In this document: one piece after another, positions 36,501-44,700 of the stretch
Numbering within the stretch: position 1 is the first letter of the stretch
Layout of the letters: the number at the start of each line of letters is the position of its first letter
Assembly (NCBI GenBank): GCA_031761405.1
Contig: JASEVX010000001.1
Span: forward strand, 23,827,270 to 23,891,269
Origin: Serripes groenlandicus
Taxonomy: Eukaryota; Mollusca; Bivalvia; Cardiida; Cardiidae
DNA: 64,000 nucleotides
Reading direction: 5' to 3'
Program-made: the position numbers and the translations under genes
Notes under the pieces: generated by a model
The model's input: the letters and a program-made list of their open reading frames with translations, nothing else
What the model was told of the DNA's origin: nothing
Database searches by the model: none

Positions 36501-37048
36501 TCCTCTGGTAGGTGTTTAATTTTCAAGCAGAACAATGTCGACTTTGATGCTAAATTTAATACACTCACCCTGATGTAAAGGATCTAATTTTTGTTTATCG
36601 TAGAGAAACTAAGTGCATTAAAATACTAATGTAGTTTAATTATGCTTCACTTAACAATTTTAGAGAGATAAGGAGGGTCATTTGGAAGAGTCAGGGCCGT
36701 CCTTCGATTTAAGTTCCCGTTCAAATTATAACTAAAGTAGTGCCATTTTATGACCTGGTTCATTTGAAGCTGTCAGACCCTTGTTGGATACAGATGACTT
36801 TTGACGATTTGATTTATTGTCTGCAATATATAAAGGTCTTAATTAGGGACACTGAAACTGGGCAGTCGAAACTAGATCTTAGAAAACTCGCTTCAATACT
36901 GTACTGTATTACTATTAAGTATTTAGTTAGACCGGTGAACCTTTGTGTGAAGAGAAATTAACAAGATATAGACAGAAGTCTTGAACACATTTAAAATTTG
37001 TGAATACACACCTGATATTGCCCTGAATCCCTTAGACAACTGAAACAT
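18496..37048 (-). CDS. ECH1: ECH1, delta3,5-delta2,4-dienoyl-CoA isomerase, complete
   Basis: ECH1 isomerises 3,5-dienoyl-CoA to 2,4-dienoyl-CoA in the beta-oxidation of unsaturated fatty acids, in mitochondria and peroxisomes. Coding exons, in transcript order: 37048-37012, 34209-34053, 33020-32932, 27935-27805, 25922-25809, 23860-23718, 21863-21713, then either 20047-19952 or 18591-18496. All introns are GT-AG and all phases join; the protein is 305 residues (human about 328). The N-terminus MFQLSKGFRAIS looks like a mitochondrial presequence. The crotonase core shows LNRPEKRNAMN, SGAGKIFTAGLDL and AAVHSACVGGGIDM. The three catalytic acids of rat ECH1 (Asp176, Glu196, Asp204) match D in GGGID, E in IKEID and D in LAADLG. 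Both alternative ends finish FSKL, a PTS1 signal. Introns are packed with MITEs and core-repeat elements. Confidence 0.95.
18604..19792 (-). mobile_element. Core-tandem-repeat element between the two ECH1 last exons
   Basis: Starts AATAAGAGGTCTATAAGGCC and ends near GCTCGGGTGAGCTTAAAAA. It contains several degenerate units with CCATTTTCTTTACCCAATCA-type and GGAACATTTCTGCCA words. It includes a copy of another repeat at 18665-18905. Confidence 0.6.
18665..18905 (+). repeat. Dispersed repeat (AAACTTGGTAYACATGTT family), copy 2
   Basis: Matches copy 1 at 9642 and copy 3 at 20697. It ends in GCGTTGGCATTCGCTCCGAC. Confidence 0.7.
19952..20047 (-). CDS. ECH1: ECH1 alternative last exon, proximal copy (A)
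   Basis: The acceptor GTTTATTTTAG precedes 31 codons plus TGA, beginning GTWNTSMSTGDDLS and ending PTFSKL. Phase 0. Copies A and B share length, phase, start GTWN and end FSKL, with about 60-70 percent residue identity by eye. Sequence after the stop codon is also shared with copy B (for example TAACAAAAA and GGAATGA words), showing a genomic duplication with a 1456-bp spacing. Confidence 0.85.
   Translation of the reverse strand, partial: GTWNTSMSTGDDLSKAAKAMMAKKKPTFSKL
20054..21233 (-). mobile_element. Core-tandem-repeat element, – orientation
   Basis: Begins AACAAGAGGGCCATGAGGCC five bases from the ECH1 copy-A acceptor. Degenerate units carry GTGGCCACATTTCACAACCA and similar words. A copy of the AAACTTGGTAYACATGTT repeat (20697-20962) lies inside it. 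The right limit is approximate. Confidence 0.6.
20697..20962 (+). repeat. Dispersed repeat (AAACTTGGTAYACATGTT family), copy 3
   Basis: Shares AGCTTGTCTGTTTTTTCGAA-type start, TTTCAAATGAAACTTGATAC, CATGTCTATACCAAGTCACA and GCGTTGGTGTTCGCTTGCAG with the other copies. Confidence 0.7.
21911..22120. mobile_element. piggyBac-like MITE, diverged
   Basis: Left end CAACCGTTTACCACATACAA, hairpin GAGAAATTGCTTGTTTTGAG, right end TATGTGGGAAATGGGTTAA. It lies 48 bp upstream of ECH1 exon 7 (high end 21863). Confidence 0.65.
22130..23320. other. ECH1 intron 6, unique-looking AT-rich sequence
   Basis: No exon or clear repeat seen. A half MITE end (TTGTATGAGGGAAAGAGTTA) lies at about 23335-23432. Confidence 0.5.
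23936..24697 (-). mobile_element. Core-tandem-repeat element, degenerate
   Basis: Start AACAAGATGGCCATGAGGCC, then CTGGGGCGCTCACC; end CTCTAAGATAAGCTAAAA. Internal words include CCCTTGACGGCCATGTTTTT. Confidence 0.6.
24727..24959 (-). mobile_element. piggyBac-like MITE, full length
   Basis: TTAA-bounded. Left end CCCTTTCCCTCATATAGATG, right end GTATGAGGGAAAGG, hairpin GAAATTGCTCAACGCGAGCA. Confidence 0.85.
25475..25704 (-). mobile_element. piggyBac-like MITE, near-consensus
   Basis: TTAA-bounded with perfect-looking ends CCCTTTCCCTCATATAGACG / CATATGAGGGAAAGGG, and hairpin GAAATTGCACAAAACGTGCA. A fragment of another left end (TTAACCCTTTCCAACATGCA) begins at 25432, and a half copy follows to about 25803, six bases before ECH1 exon 5. 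Confidence 0.85.
25932..27037 (-). mobile_element. Core-tandem-repeat element with about five 168-bp units
   Basis: Left end AACAAGAGGGCCATGATGGC, then GCTCACCTG; right end GCAAAGCTCAGGTGAGCTAA. Units (TATAGCCATATAAGGCAAAA marks at 26141, 26309, 26478 and 26645) contain CCTGGCGGCCATGTTTTTCG, ACCAATCAACATGGCTTGAA and GGAACATTTCTACAAAATTA. The right arm contains GACGGACGACGCACGCCGGA. Architecture of arms plus core tandem repeats resembles bivalve pearl-type repeats, which are considered Helentron-derived; that assignment is an inference. Confidence 0.8.
27090..27500. repeat. Degenerate repeat with GGTGAATATTTGTTG words
   Basis: Three loose units of roughly 130 bp with GGTGAACATTTGTGATGA / GGTGAATATTTGTTGTGA followed by TGACCTTTGACC-type words. 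Related to 35585-36240. Confidence 0.5.
28054..29617 (-). mobile_element. Core-tandem-repeat element with about nine 168-bp units
   Basis: Same ends as 25932-27037 (AACAAGAGGGCCATGATGGC; GCAAAGCTCAGGTGAGCTAA) and the same unit. Small ORFs of 60-74 codons within the units are by-products of the repeat. Confidence 0.8.
29847..31079 (-). mobile_element. Core-tandem-repeat element with alternative right arm
   Basis: Left end AACAAGAGGCCCAAGAGGGC, then CAGTATCGCTCCA; right end CTGGCTTTCAGCCAGTGGAG. About five to six core units match those of the neighbouring copies, but the arms are of the GCTCCACTGGCTGAAAGCC type seen at 5966, 11558 and 15527. Same core, different arms. Confidence 0.75.
31140..32034 (-). 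mobile_element. Core-tandem-repeat element, strongly degenerate
   Basis: Diverged units with CCGCCCCCTGGTGGCCATAC, ATTTATGCATAATTATT and TTTTGGACAAGAAG; the right end GAGCTCAGGTGAGCTAAAAA is intact. Confidence 0.6.
32377..32585 (+). mobile_element. tRNA-derived SINE (family 1), second copy
   Basis: Shares with 2063-2273 the head words GCAATGGTAGAGCTTC and CCAGTTTGAATCC (degraded B-box), the body GAAGCAGACATCTAGC, GATTAATATAAGCT, and the tail TTTAAAATAAATAACTTTAA. Confidence 0.7.
32697..32923. mobile_element. piggyBac-like MITE abutting the ECH1 exon-3 donor
   Basis: TTAA-bounded, left end ACCCTTTCCCACATATAAC, hairpin GCTCATCATGAGCAATTTC, right end GTGGTTAAGGGTTAA. On the ECH1 strand the element begins about seven bases after the GT of exon 3 (32931-32930). 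Confidence 0.7.
33087..33200 (-). mobile_element. Internally deleted piggyBac-like MITE (114 bp)
   Basis: Both full ends and both TTAAs are present (CCCTTTCCCTCATATAGACG; CATATGAGGGAAAGGG), but the central hairpin is absent. Confidence 0.85.
33492..33852. mobile_element. Arms-only relative of the core-repeat family
   Basis: Left arm TTTTTAGCTCACCTGAGCAT and right end GGACAAAAGGCGTCCACAAT, then CTTTGGTGAGCC, with no core units between. Confidence 0.5.
33940..34013. mobile_element. Minimal piggyBac-like MITE remnant (74 bp)
   Basis: TTAACACTTACAGACACTTT at the left and GTTTGTGGAAAAGGATTAA at the right, with GCAGCAGACGAAATTGCTCT between. Lies 40 bp downstream, on the ECH1 strand, of exon 2. 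Confidence 0.6.
34892..35121 (+). mobile_element. piggyBac-like MITE in ECH1 intron 1
   Basis: Left end TTCCTTTCCCTCATACGAC (one flank mutated), hairpin GAAATTGCACGTTTTGTGCA, right end TATATGAGGGAAAGGGTTAA. Confidence 0.8.
35585..36240 (+). repeat. Tandem repeat of roughly 190 bp, about 3.5 units
   Basis: Units carry CACCTCATCATGGTGAACAT, AAGTTTCTTGGAAATCCTAT, GACAAGGTACAGTCC, TTTGATCTTTGACC and GAGGTACAGGCCTGG. Non-coding; a repeat type I recall as common in molluscs. Confidence 0.7.
36320..36505. mobile_element. Foldback MITE (GCTCTAGATAAGG family), degenerate
   Basis: Shares GAGCTCTAGCTAAGGAG, AAAATCC, GTGTACTCAAAA, GATCGTCT-like and GGTTTGGTT with better copies at 50733-50917 and 52809-52994. 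Confidence 0.5.
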
Positions 37049-37126
37049 GATAGCTCACAAGGGTCAAAAATGATAACGATAGATGGAGCGAAGAAAATTG
37101 TTGTTGTTACTACAACCGTATCGGTA

Positions 37127-37161
37127 GGAGGCGGAGTCTCGGGTAATAAGGAGGCGGAGTC
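37127..37161 (-). promoter_or_regulatory. Two GC-box-like elements upstream of ECH1
   Basis: GGAGGCGGAGTC occurs twice on the plus strand (37127-37138, 37150-37161), reading GACTCCGCCTCC on the gene strand, about 80-115 bp before the ECH1 ATG at 37048. Sp1-type promoter function is inferred only from position and sequence. Confidence 0.4.
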
Positions 37162-37452
37162 ATATGGTACTTATCTTAAACTTCTCAGATACATGTGTGG
37201 GTTGATTTCGGTCTACACTAGTCTCTTATTGTTAGATTCACATAAATGTGTTGTTACATTAAACACTTCCAAATGTGTAGATGTTACAATATTTTCTCAT
37301 TTTTAACATAGAGGATATTACATGAGTGGTCATTCAATACTCACCAAGGCTCGTTCTTATCAATTTCAGAAAACTCGTTTAATAAATTCCGTATTAATTA
37401 TACTTATACTTTCATTTATAGATATTGACCTTGTTTTACATTGCTAACTGTA

Positions 37453-38465
37453 TGGAACGCCGAATCTACATAAACTCAAATATTTGAAGAGCTCTTCAAA
37501 TATTTAGAGAGCTCTTCAAATAATTAGAGATCTCTCCAATTGAATTAATGATATCATCAATTCAATTGGAGAGCTCTCTAATTGATTTGCAGACCTCTCT
37601 AATTCAATTGAAGATATCTCCAAATCAACAATTCATTTGTTGCTCTCACTAATTGAATTAGAGAGCTCTCCAAATCAATTGGAGATATCTTTAATTCAAT
37701 TAGAGAGAGCAACAAATGAATTGGAGATATCTCCAATTCTTCCAAATTAAACATATCCATAATTGATTTGGAGATATCTCCAATTGATTTGAAGATATCT
37801 CTAATTGATTTGGAGATATCTTCAATTAAGTTGATTTGGAGATATCTTCAATTGAATTAGAGAGCTCTCCAATTCAATTGAAGAGCTCTTCAATTGAATT
37901 AATGATATCATCAATTCAATTGGAGAGCTCTTCAAATATTTGAGTTTATGTAGATTTACGTTCCCTCTTCAAATATTTAGAGAGCTCTTCAAATGATTAG
38001 AGAGCTCTCCAATTGAATTACTGATATCATCAATTCAATTGGAGAGCTCTCTAATTGATTTGCAGACCTCTCTAATTCAATTGAAGATATCTCCAAATCA
38101 ACAATTCATTTGTTGCTCTCACTAATTGAATTAGAGAGCTCTCCAAATCAATTGGAGATATCTTTAATTCAATTAGAGAGAGCAACATATGAATTGGAGA
38201 TATCTCCAATTCTTCCAAATTAAACATATCCATAATTGATTTGGAGATATCTCCAATTGAATTGCAGAGCTCTCCAATTGATTTGAAGATATCTCTAATT
38301 GATTTGGAGATATCTTCAATTAAGTTGATTTGGAGATATCTTCAATTGAATTAGAGAGCTCTCCAATTCAATTGAAGAGCTCTTCAATTGAATTAATGAT
38401 ATCATCAATTCAATTGGAGAGCTCTCTAAATATTTGAAGAGCTCTTCAAATATTTGAGTTTATTT
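37453..38465. repeat. Array of concatenated short palindromes (GAGCTC/GATATC words), two copies
   Basis: The whole kilobase is built of 18-30 bp palindromes such as AATTGGAGAGCTCTCCAATT and CAATTGGAGATATCTCCAAT. The first half (37453-37965) is bounded by inverted ends that include TCTACATAAACTCAAATATT. The second half (37970-38465) repeats it with a period of about 490 bp. No ORF. Confidence 0.85.
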
Positions 38466-38956
38466 TGAAATCCGTCTGCTGAAAATTTGTTGTATGTGCT
38501 AGAGTGTTAACTTAAGGCCCCGTCAGACTGGACGGCGACCATCCGCGACCGCACTACGACCTCTCTATAGGCATGACAACGGCATTCACAGAAGATCCCG
38601 CGGCGCTCTTACCACGCTCATGGAGTTCTTACCACGCGTCTTCTACGTGTATCGCGTACGAACTCTTTTCTCACATTAATGCAAGCGGAGGGATTTTTGT
38701 TAGTCGAACCAATGAAATCATTGTAAACCAGATGGCAAACCAATCAAAACTCGATTTCGCGGATGTATACACTTAAGTGAACCGTGGTTGCATCGGTAAG
38801 TCGACTTTTCGAAAGCAGGCTAGGAGTGGGATAGGGACGAAAAGCCCCTATCCCCAAAAAAAACAAAAAAACTATTGTGCTTAAAAATATATAGGTACGC
38901 TAATATTCGTAATGTTTGTATCACCTATGTTAATATATACATTGTTTAATACTGTT

Positions 38957-39181
38957 TACTCATCGGCATGTTGCCCACTGTATTTCTCAATAACCTTGTA
39001 AACTTGTTCATTAAAGCTCCAGAAATAATGGATGTCTGCTTCAAATCTTGTCATCTGATTGAGTCTTGTAAACATGTTAACTTTATTTTGGGAAAAACAG
39101 AGTTCAAGGGCAAACAGATCAGACGCCGATTGATATGAATTCAAGTTGTTTGCATATCGATTATAGTCGTCAAAAGGACCT
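38957..39181 (-). other. Open exon-like stretch, unknown
   Basis: On the minus strand a weak acceptor (GCTTTTAAAG) precedes an open frame of about 75 codons starting GPFDDYNRYANNLNSYQSAS and ending YSGQHADE plus stop. I recognise no family. It may be a terminal exon carried by the transposon remnant, or chance. Confidence 0.25.
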
Positions 39182-39286
39182 TTAAAAGCAAATTAAATAA
39201 GATAATGATTTCCAATATTGCATGCAGTTATGCATACCAATTAAAATGTTTATCATTTACTCATGCTATTTATTATCATTGCAGCT

Positions 39287-39727
39287 CACGAAGAAGTTGG
39301 CCCAAAAAGGTGCTGTAGGGTCTGTAGAGAGAGACATCGTCGACCCTACTGATGCCCATTGAGCAATCATTGCTGCTAATTCCACCAAAGAGGCTCTCGA
39401 GGAATCCACCTCAACGTGTTCCGCTTCTGCTACTGTCCCCTCAGTCTCCGTGTATTCCACATCATCCCCCAGGACAAAGGCCATGTCATCTGATGAAGCG
39501 ATACCAGCAGACCTGGCTGGTAGCAGGGAGCACAGCTCATCAGCATGCAGATGGAGTTGCTGGGTCGCCTCAAGAAGCCACAGGAGACGCAGGAGCGGGA
39601 TGCTTTCCTGGACTGGGTCAAGCAGGCAGTGACAGGCCTCAATAAGACTCACTGGCGCCTCTTCCAGCGCGAGATACAACAACTCGTCAACCGCTATGCT
39701 GACATGCAGGACCAGCAGCAACAGTAA
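39287..39727 (+). pseudogene. MADF/BESS-like protein of a Harbinger element, broken
   Basis: Harbinger transposons usually encode, beside the transposase, a Myb/SANT/MADF-type DNA-binding protein that helps the transposase reach DNA. The segment starts LTKKLAQKGAVGSVERDIVD, has an in-frame TGA after DPTDAH, continues with a Ser/Thr-rich linker, and shifts frame near 39540. It ends with a BESS-like helical tail (MELLGRLKKPQETQERDAFL, then WVKQAVTGLNKTHWRLFQRE) and a Gln run. Stop and frameshift make it a pseudogene. The MADF assignment rests on the tail and linker style and is moderate. Confidence 0.5.
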
Positions 39728-40269
39728 TTCCAGCCTAGACAATGCCCTTCCACACACCAGGACAGTGACCCCTGCTCCCAATCTGTGGCTCCCTCACGGT
39801 AGCCTTTCCAGGTCGTCAACACTACCATCTGTGTTGGGATCACAGGAGGGTGCATGGGTGCAGCAGCAACAGTTCCAGCAGCCAGTGAGGCCACATCATT
39901 TACACCCCCCCCCCCCCCCCCATTGACTACAGCACCCAAGACGGTCAGTCCCAGGAGAGGCCAAGCATGATGTTTACAGGCTTCAGTTCCCTGTTATATA
40001 TGGATAATCAACAACAGGGGTCCCAGCAGCAGTAACAGCTGAAACAACAGCACGATGAGTAAACAGCAGCAAAATCACCCCATCAGCAGCAGGCCAACTA
40101 CTCAGAGACATTTGTAGAGACTTTGCTACTGTTTTCTACTAGCATGTTCAAAGCGATTAAAGTGACATTACACATTAACAAAACAGACTTTATAAATCTT
40201 GCTATATGTTGACTATACATGTGAACTTTCATAATGCTCAATCTTGATCATAAATATCTTTCTTCTTTT

Positions 40270-41207
40270 TTAGATCACCTATGCACAAAGTGCAAGGTGA
40301 GCTTTTGTGATCGCTCACCGTCCGTCGTCCGTCGTCGTCGTCGTCGTTGCGTCCGTCCGTTCACATTTTCCTACAAACGACTTCTCATCCTAAACCAATT
40401 AACCAAATTCAAAATAATTTTACATGAATGTTCCTTGGGTGGATCTCTTTCAAACGTGTTCAAAGAATTCTATTCCATGCAGAACTTTGGCTGCCACGGC
40501 AACAAAAAAGGGGAAATTAACCAAAACTTAAAAAATCTTCTTGTCCAAAAGTACGGGCCCGATTTGAACAAATATTCCTTGGGGTATTGTTCAAATATTT
40601 CTGATCCGTTGAAAAACATGGCCGCCAGGGGGCGGAGCTTATTTTCCTTATATGTGCATTGTTAAAACTTTAACAAACTTCTTGTCCAAAAGTACTGGCC
40701 CGATTTGAAAATTATTTTGCACTAATGTTTCTTGGGGACCCTTTACCAAGATTGTTCAACTATTTCCAATCCGTTGAAAAACATGGCCGCCAGGGGGCGA
40801 AACTTGTTTTCCTTATATGTGCATTGTTAAAACTTTAAAAAACTTGTTTTCCTTATATGTGCATTGTTAAAACATTAAAAATCTTCTTGTCAAAAAGTAC
40901 TAGCCCGATTTGAAAATTATTTTGCACAAATGTACCTTGGGGTACCTTCTACCAAGATTGTTCAAATATTTCCAATCCGTTAAAAAACATGGCCGCCAGG
41001 GGGCGGAACTTGTTTTCCTTATATGTGCATTGTTAAAAATCTTCCTGTCCAAAAGTGCTGGCCCGATTTGAAAATTATTTTTCACAAATGTTCCTTGGGG
41101 CACCTTTTACCAAGATTGTTCAAATATTTCCGATCCGTTGAAAAACATGGCCGCCAGAGGGCGGAGCTTGTTTTCCTTATATGTGCATTGTTAAAACTTT
41201 AAAAATC
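40270..41207 (+). mobile_element. Core-tandem-repeat element, + orientation, cut by the gap
   Basis: Left arm TTTAGATCACCTATGCACAA, then a GTCCGTCGTCC-rich stretch, then four units (GGCCGCCAGGGGGCGG-type marks at about 40620, 40788, 40991 and 41151). The unit is the reverse complement of the 25.9-31 kb elements. A 36-bp internal duplication lies near 40801-40870. Confidence 0.75.
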
Positions 41208-41407
41208 NNNNNNNNNNNNNNNNNNNNNNNNNNNNNNNNNNNNNNNNNNNNNNNNNNNNNNNNNNNNNNNNNNNNNNNNNNNNNNNNNNNNNNNNNNNNN
41301 NNNNNNNNNNNNNNNNNNNNNNNNNNNNNNNNNNNNNNNNNNNNNNNNNNNNNNNNNNNNNNNNNNNNNNNNNNNNNNNNNNNNNNNNNNNNNNNNNNNN
41401 NNNNNNN
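41208..41407. other. Assembly gap (200 N)
   Basis: A run of exactly 200 N, a usual placeholder length, so the true size is unknown. It falls inside a tandem-repeat array and upstream of the first visible exon of the immunoglobulin-type receptor. Confidence 0.99.
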
Positions 41408-41759
41408 AAGTAACATTATACATTATTGTTTTAAATTCTAGGTTTATAACATAGATGTGGTATTTTGATAACATGACTCACCAACTATCTAATATATTTG
41501 TCCTTTCGACAAATGTTAATTGCTGAAGACATGAGATATCTCATTTTCTCAAAAAGTTTTGATTAAAACTTTACATCATATATTATATAATTTCAAATTC
41601 ACAGATGTTAAAGGCTTTAAACTTACCACAGCCGCGAGAGACTATTCTGTTAAGTACCAACAACATAAGATTTAGGTGAAAAGACACATTAACTCCTTCT
41701 TTGTAGTTCCCTGTATAATGATCATTTGATCTTATAATTTTGTTTCTTTTTTGTACCAG

Positions 41760-44700
41760 GAGCTAGATGTGTAGTAGAGAACTTGACAATCTCCAAGGAC
41801 GTAGTGTACAGGACGAATATAACAGTAACATTGTCCTGCAGTTTCATCGATAACGAACCTCCATCGGACATCAACCTCATCTGGCACCATGACGACAACC
41901 TCATCTGGCACCATGACGACAACCTGAAACCACTGTTCACTGGACCCCCGACTTTACAGTATGATACCAACCAAAGATTCTCATACCAGTTGATAATTGA
42001 TAACGCCAGTAGGAAAGATGCGGGCACATACAGCTGTTATGTTGAAGGATATCCGTTGGTTGTCTCCACAACCCTGATGGAAGTATCAGGTATAACGACA
42101 GATTATTTATTAGTTTGATTGAATTCACTTTCTAAGCGAGCCATGGTATGGTTGGATCTTTAAGGACCGTTACAATATGGAAATATTCTTTCTATTATTG
42201 AAGACTTTATAAATAGCATACCAGTTCAATTGCTAAAAGAACTAACCTTTTTCTACATACATGTACAATACGTATTCAGCAGACGACTTTAAAAAATCAC
42301 ATTATTTTCAATGTCATTTATCCTTCTGCCACATTTTTAAAATTTTATTCTTAACCCTTTCCCCCATATAAGCGCTTTCTGACGCCTCTGCGGCAGACGT
42401 TTTTATTGAAAACATAGTAACAAAAGAAAAAATTGCTCAAAACGAGCAATTTCTCTTTTTGCCACAATGTTTTCCACTTTTAGTCATAGGTTATTCATTC
42501 AATTATAGAGATTTTCTATTTTTTGACAAAATATGTTCTAAGTCGTCTGCTGCAGAATTGACGTATGAGAGAATTTTGTTTGTTTGGAGTTTAACGCCGC
42601 TTTCAACAGCTTTGGTCATATCACGGCGGTCAGTGCACCTACCCATGTTTTCCTGGCTTTCCCACACCAGTACTTACACAACATTCTTTCGAAGCCACTG
42701 ACTACTTTCTCACATAGATCAGAGGTGAGAGGCAATGGAAAACATCGCCCGAAAGAATGTCGCCGCAACCGGGTATCGAACCCGTGACCTCCAGATCACG
42801 AGTCAGATACGCTACCAATTGAGCTACCCGGCCGGGTCCGTATGAGAGAAAGAGTTAAAGTAAGGTTTTACATGATGAGATGTTTCATATTTTTCTCCAG
42901 ATTATTTCAAAGTCGTCTGCTGCAGAATGTTTGTATGTGGGAAAGGGTAGGTTGTCATTTATCTATGTTCCCATTCCCAAGCTTTGTTTAATGTCTTTAT
43001 CTTTAGTTGACGACAATCCAGATGTAGGAGAAATTTATTCGAACCTGGAATTAAACCTTCTGAGTAGTCCGAACCCGGATGTTCGATGTTTCACAGCACA
43101 CAAACCTTCCAAAGAGGCTCTAGGTTGTAAGATGAACACCAAAGTTACTGGTAAGTCTCCTGGTGTACATGTGGGTGACTGAACAGTTTAAAAAAAGGAG
43201 ATGATATTTCTCCTTTTCACACAATGATTTGTATTCTGTCAATGTCTTTTTCAAGTTGTTAGTCTTGCAGCAGACAATTGTTGTCATTGTTATCCTTTAG
43301 AAAGAAAATAGTTTTTAACCCTTTCCTACATACATAACTTTATGATGCCTCTGCAGCTGACGACATTTGAAAACATTTTGGCAAAAGGAGAAATTACTCT
43401 TGATGAGCAATTTCTCCATTTGCCACACTGTTTTCAACTCTGGTCAATAATACTAATTTGATCCATATATCATTTTAATATTTGTTCTTAGATGTTATCA
43501 AAGTCGTCTGCCGCAACTTTATTATTTGTAGAGAAAAGTAATCCATGAGGGATTGAACTAAATGTTTTGTAATTTTACAGCTTTTAATCTTCTCACCGCT
43601 ACCAGGGACGTAGATATCTACGTCCCTGCAGCGATTTCTCCTTTTCTTACAATGTTATCAACCCTTTCCCACCTGCAGATGCAATTTGACGCAATAGCAG
43701 CTGACGACTTTTGAAAACAATGTGGCCAAAGGTGAAATTGCTCATGATGAGCAAGTTCTCCTTTACCACAATGTTTTCAACTTTATTAAACTATTTTTTA
43801 TGGAGATTTTTCAGGTTTTTGTCACTATGTTTTCAAACACGTCTGCTGCAGATTTGTTGTATGTGGGAAAGGATTAATTCAACCCTTTTGTAAGGGCATT
43901 TTTGGGGGAATTATTCAGCCCAGATCCCGAAAACTGAAACAATTATACTTTTACCTAGAAATCTAGGCAGAAATCTGGAAAACAGCAGACGGCTTTAAAA
44001 TTATCATGTTCATAATTTAGAAAATTTGTATAAATGATAGTATGATTATTGAATAGAGTTGAAATCATCGTGGCAAATGGAGAAATTGCTCAGTATGACT
44101 CGTCTGATGCAGAGGCGTCAGAAAGCGTATGTACTAAACAAAATTCCTAACCGGTCACTTAGTAAAGTAACCTTCCTGAAAAGTGCATTAAGTATAATCA
44201 ATATACAGTTCAGTATTCGATATCCGCTCTCTGGTGGCAATATTCTTTGAAAATGTCAGCTAAATCGAAGCATAAACGGCAGAGAACAGTTCATATGCGG
44301 TTACTCCTAAATCCAAAAGTCACAAGGAAAAGAAATAACAATGCAAATTCCATAGGGAAACAAAATTTTCATTGTTTTTGTATTTTTAGCAATCTTTTGA
44401 CTCAGGCTTTGTTTCACATACATGGTAATGTTAAAGTTGAACAATCATTTGAACTAATTAAGCCGTTGATGACTGTGTTTCAGTCTCACATATGATGTAA
44501 TATCATTTTAAAGTGACTAAGGGTAGTATTGTTATTTTTATTCCTTTACACGCTATGTTAGATTTTGTGACTTTTATGATTAAGAGTGTTGTCATTTGAG
44601 ACACTGTATCTTTTTGACAAAGCGAAATATGTGAACCAAGTTTTCACAACATGTGTACGACGTAATGGTCTTTTCATGAAACTAATTTGTAATTAGGCTT

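Larger units (their letters stand above)
38517..40100 (+). mobile_element. Harbinger-type DNA transposon remnant
   Basis: Begins TTAAGGCCCCGTCAGACTGG, then ACGGCGACC, an end of Harbinger/PIF type with a TTA-like target. It contains the degenerate MADF/BESS-like ORF at 39287-39727 and a Gln-rich segment after it. I could not find a matching inverted end, so the right limit is a guess. Confidence 0.5.

Noticed and set aside
38573..38776. 67-codon ORF next to the Harbinger-like end
   Set aside because: No domain recognised and within the non-coding end region of the transposon remnant.
39450..39939. Overlapping ORFs on both strands near the MADF-like segment
   Set aside because: Shadows of the degenerate plus-strand frame and its low-complexity tail.
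42774..42838. tRNA-like sequence (Thr-type anticodon position)
   Set aside because: Part of a SINE with target duplication; anticodon stem has a mismatch and the acceptor stem does not pair properly.
44247..44495. 82-codon ORF in the receptor intron
   Set aside because: Basic N-terminus but no recognised domain, and no splice sites at a phase that would fit the receptor.
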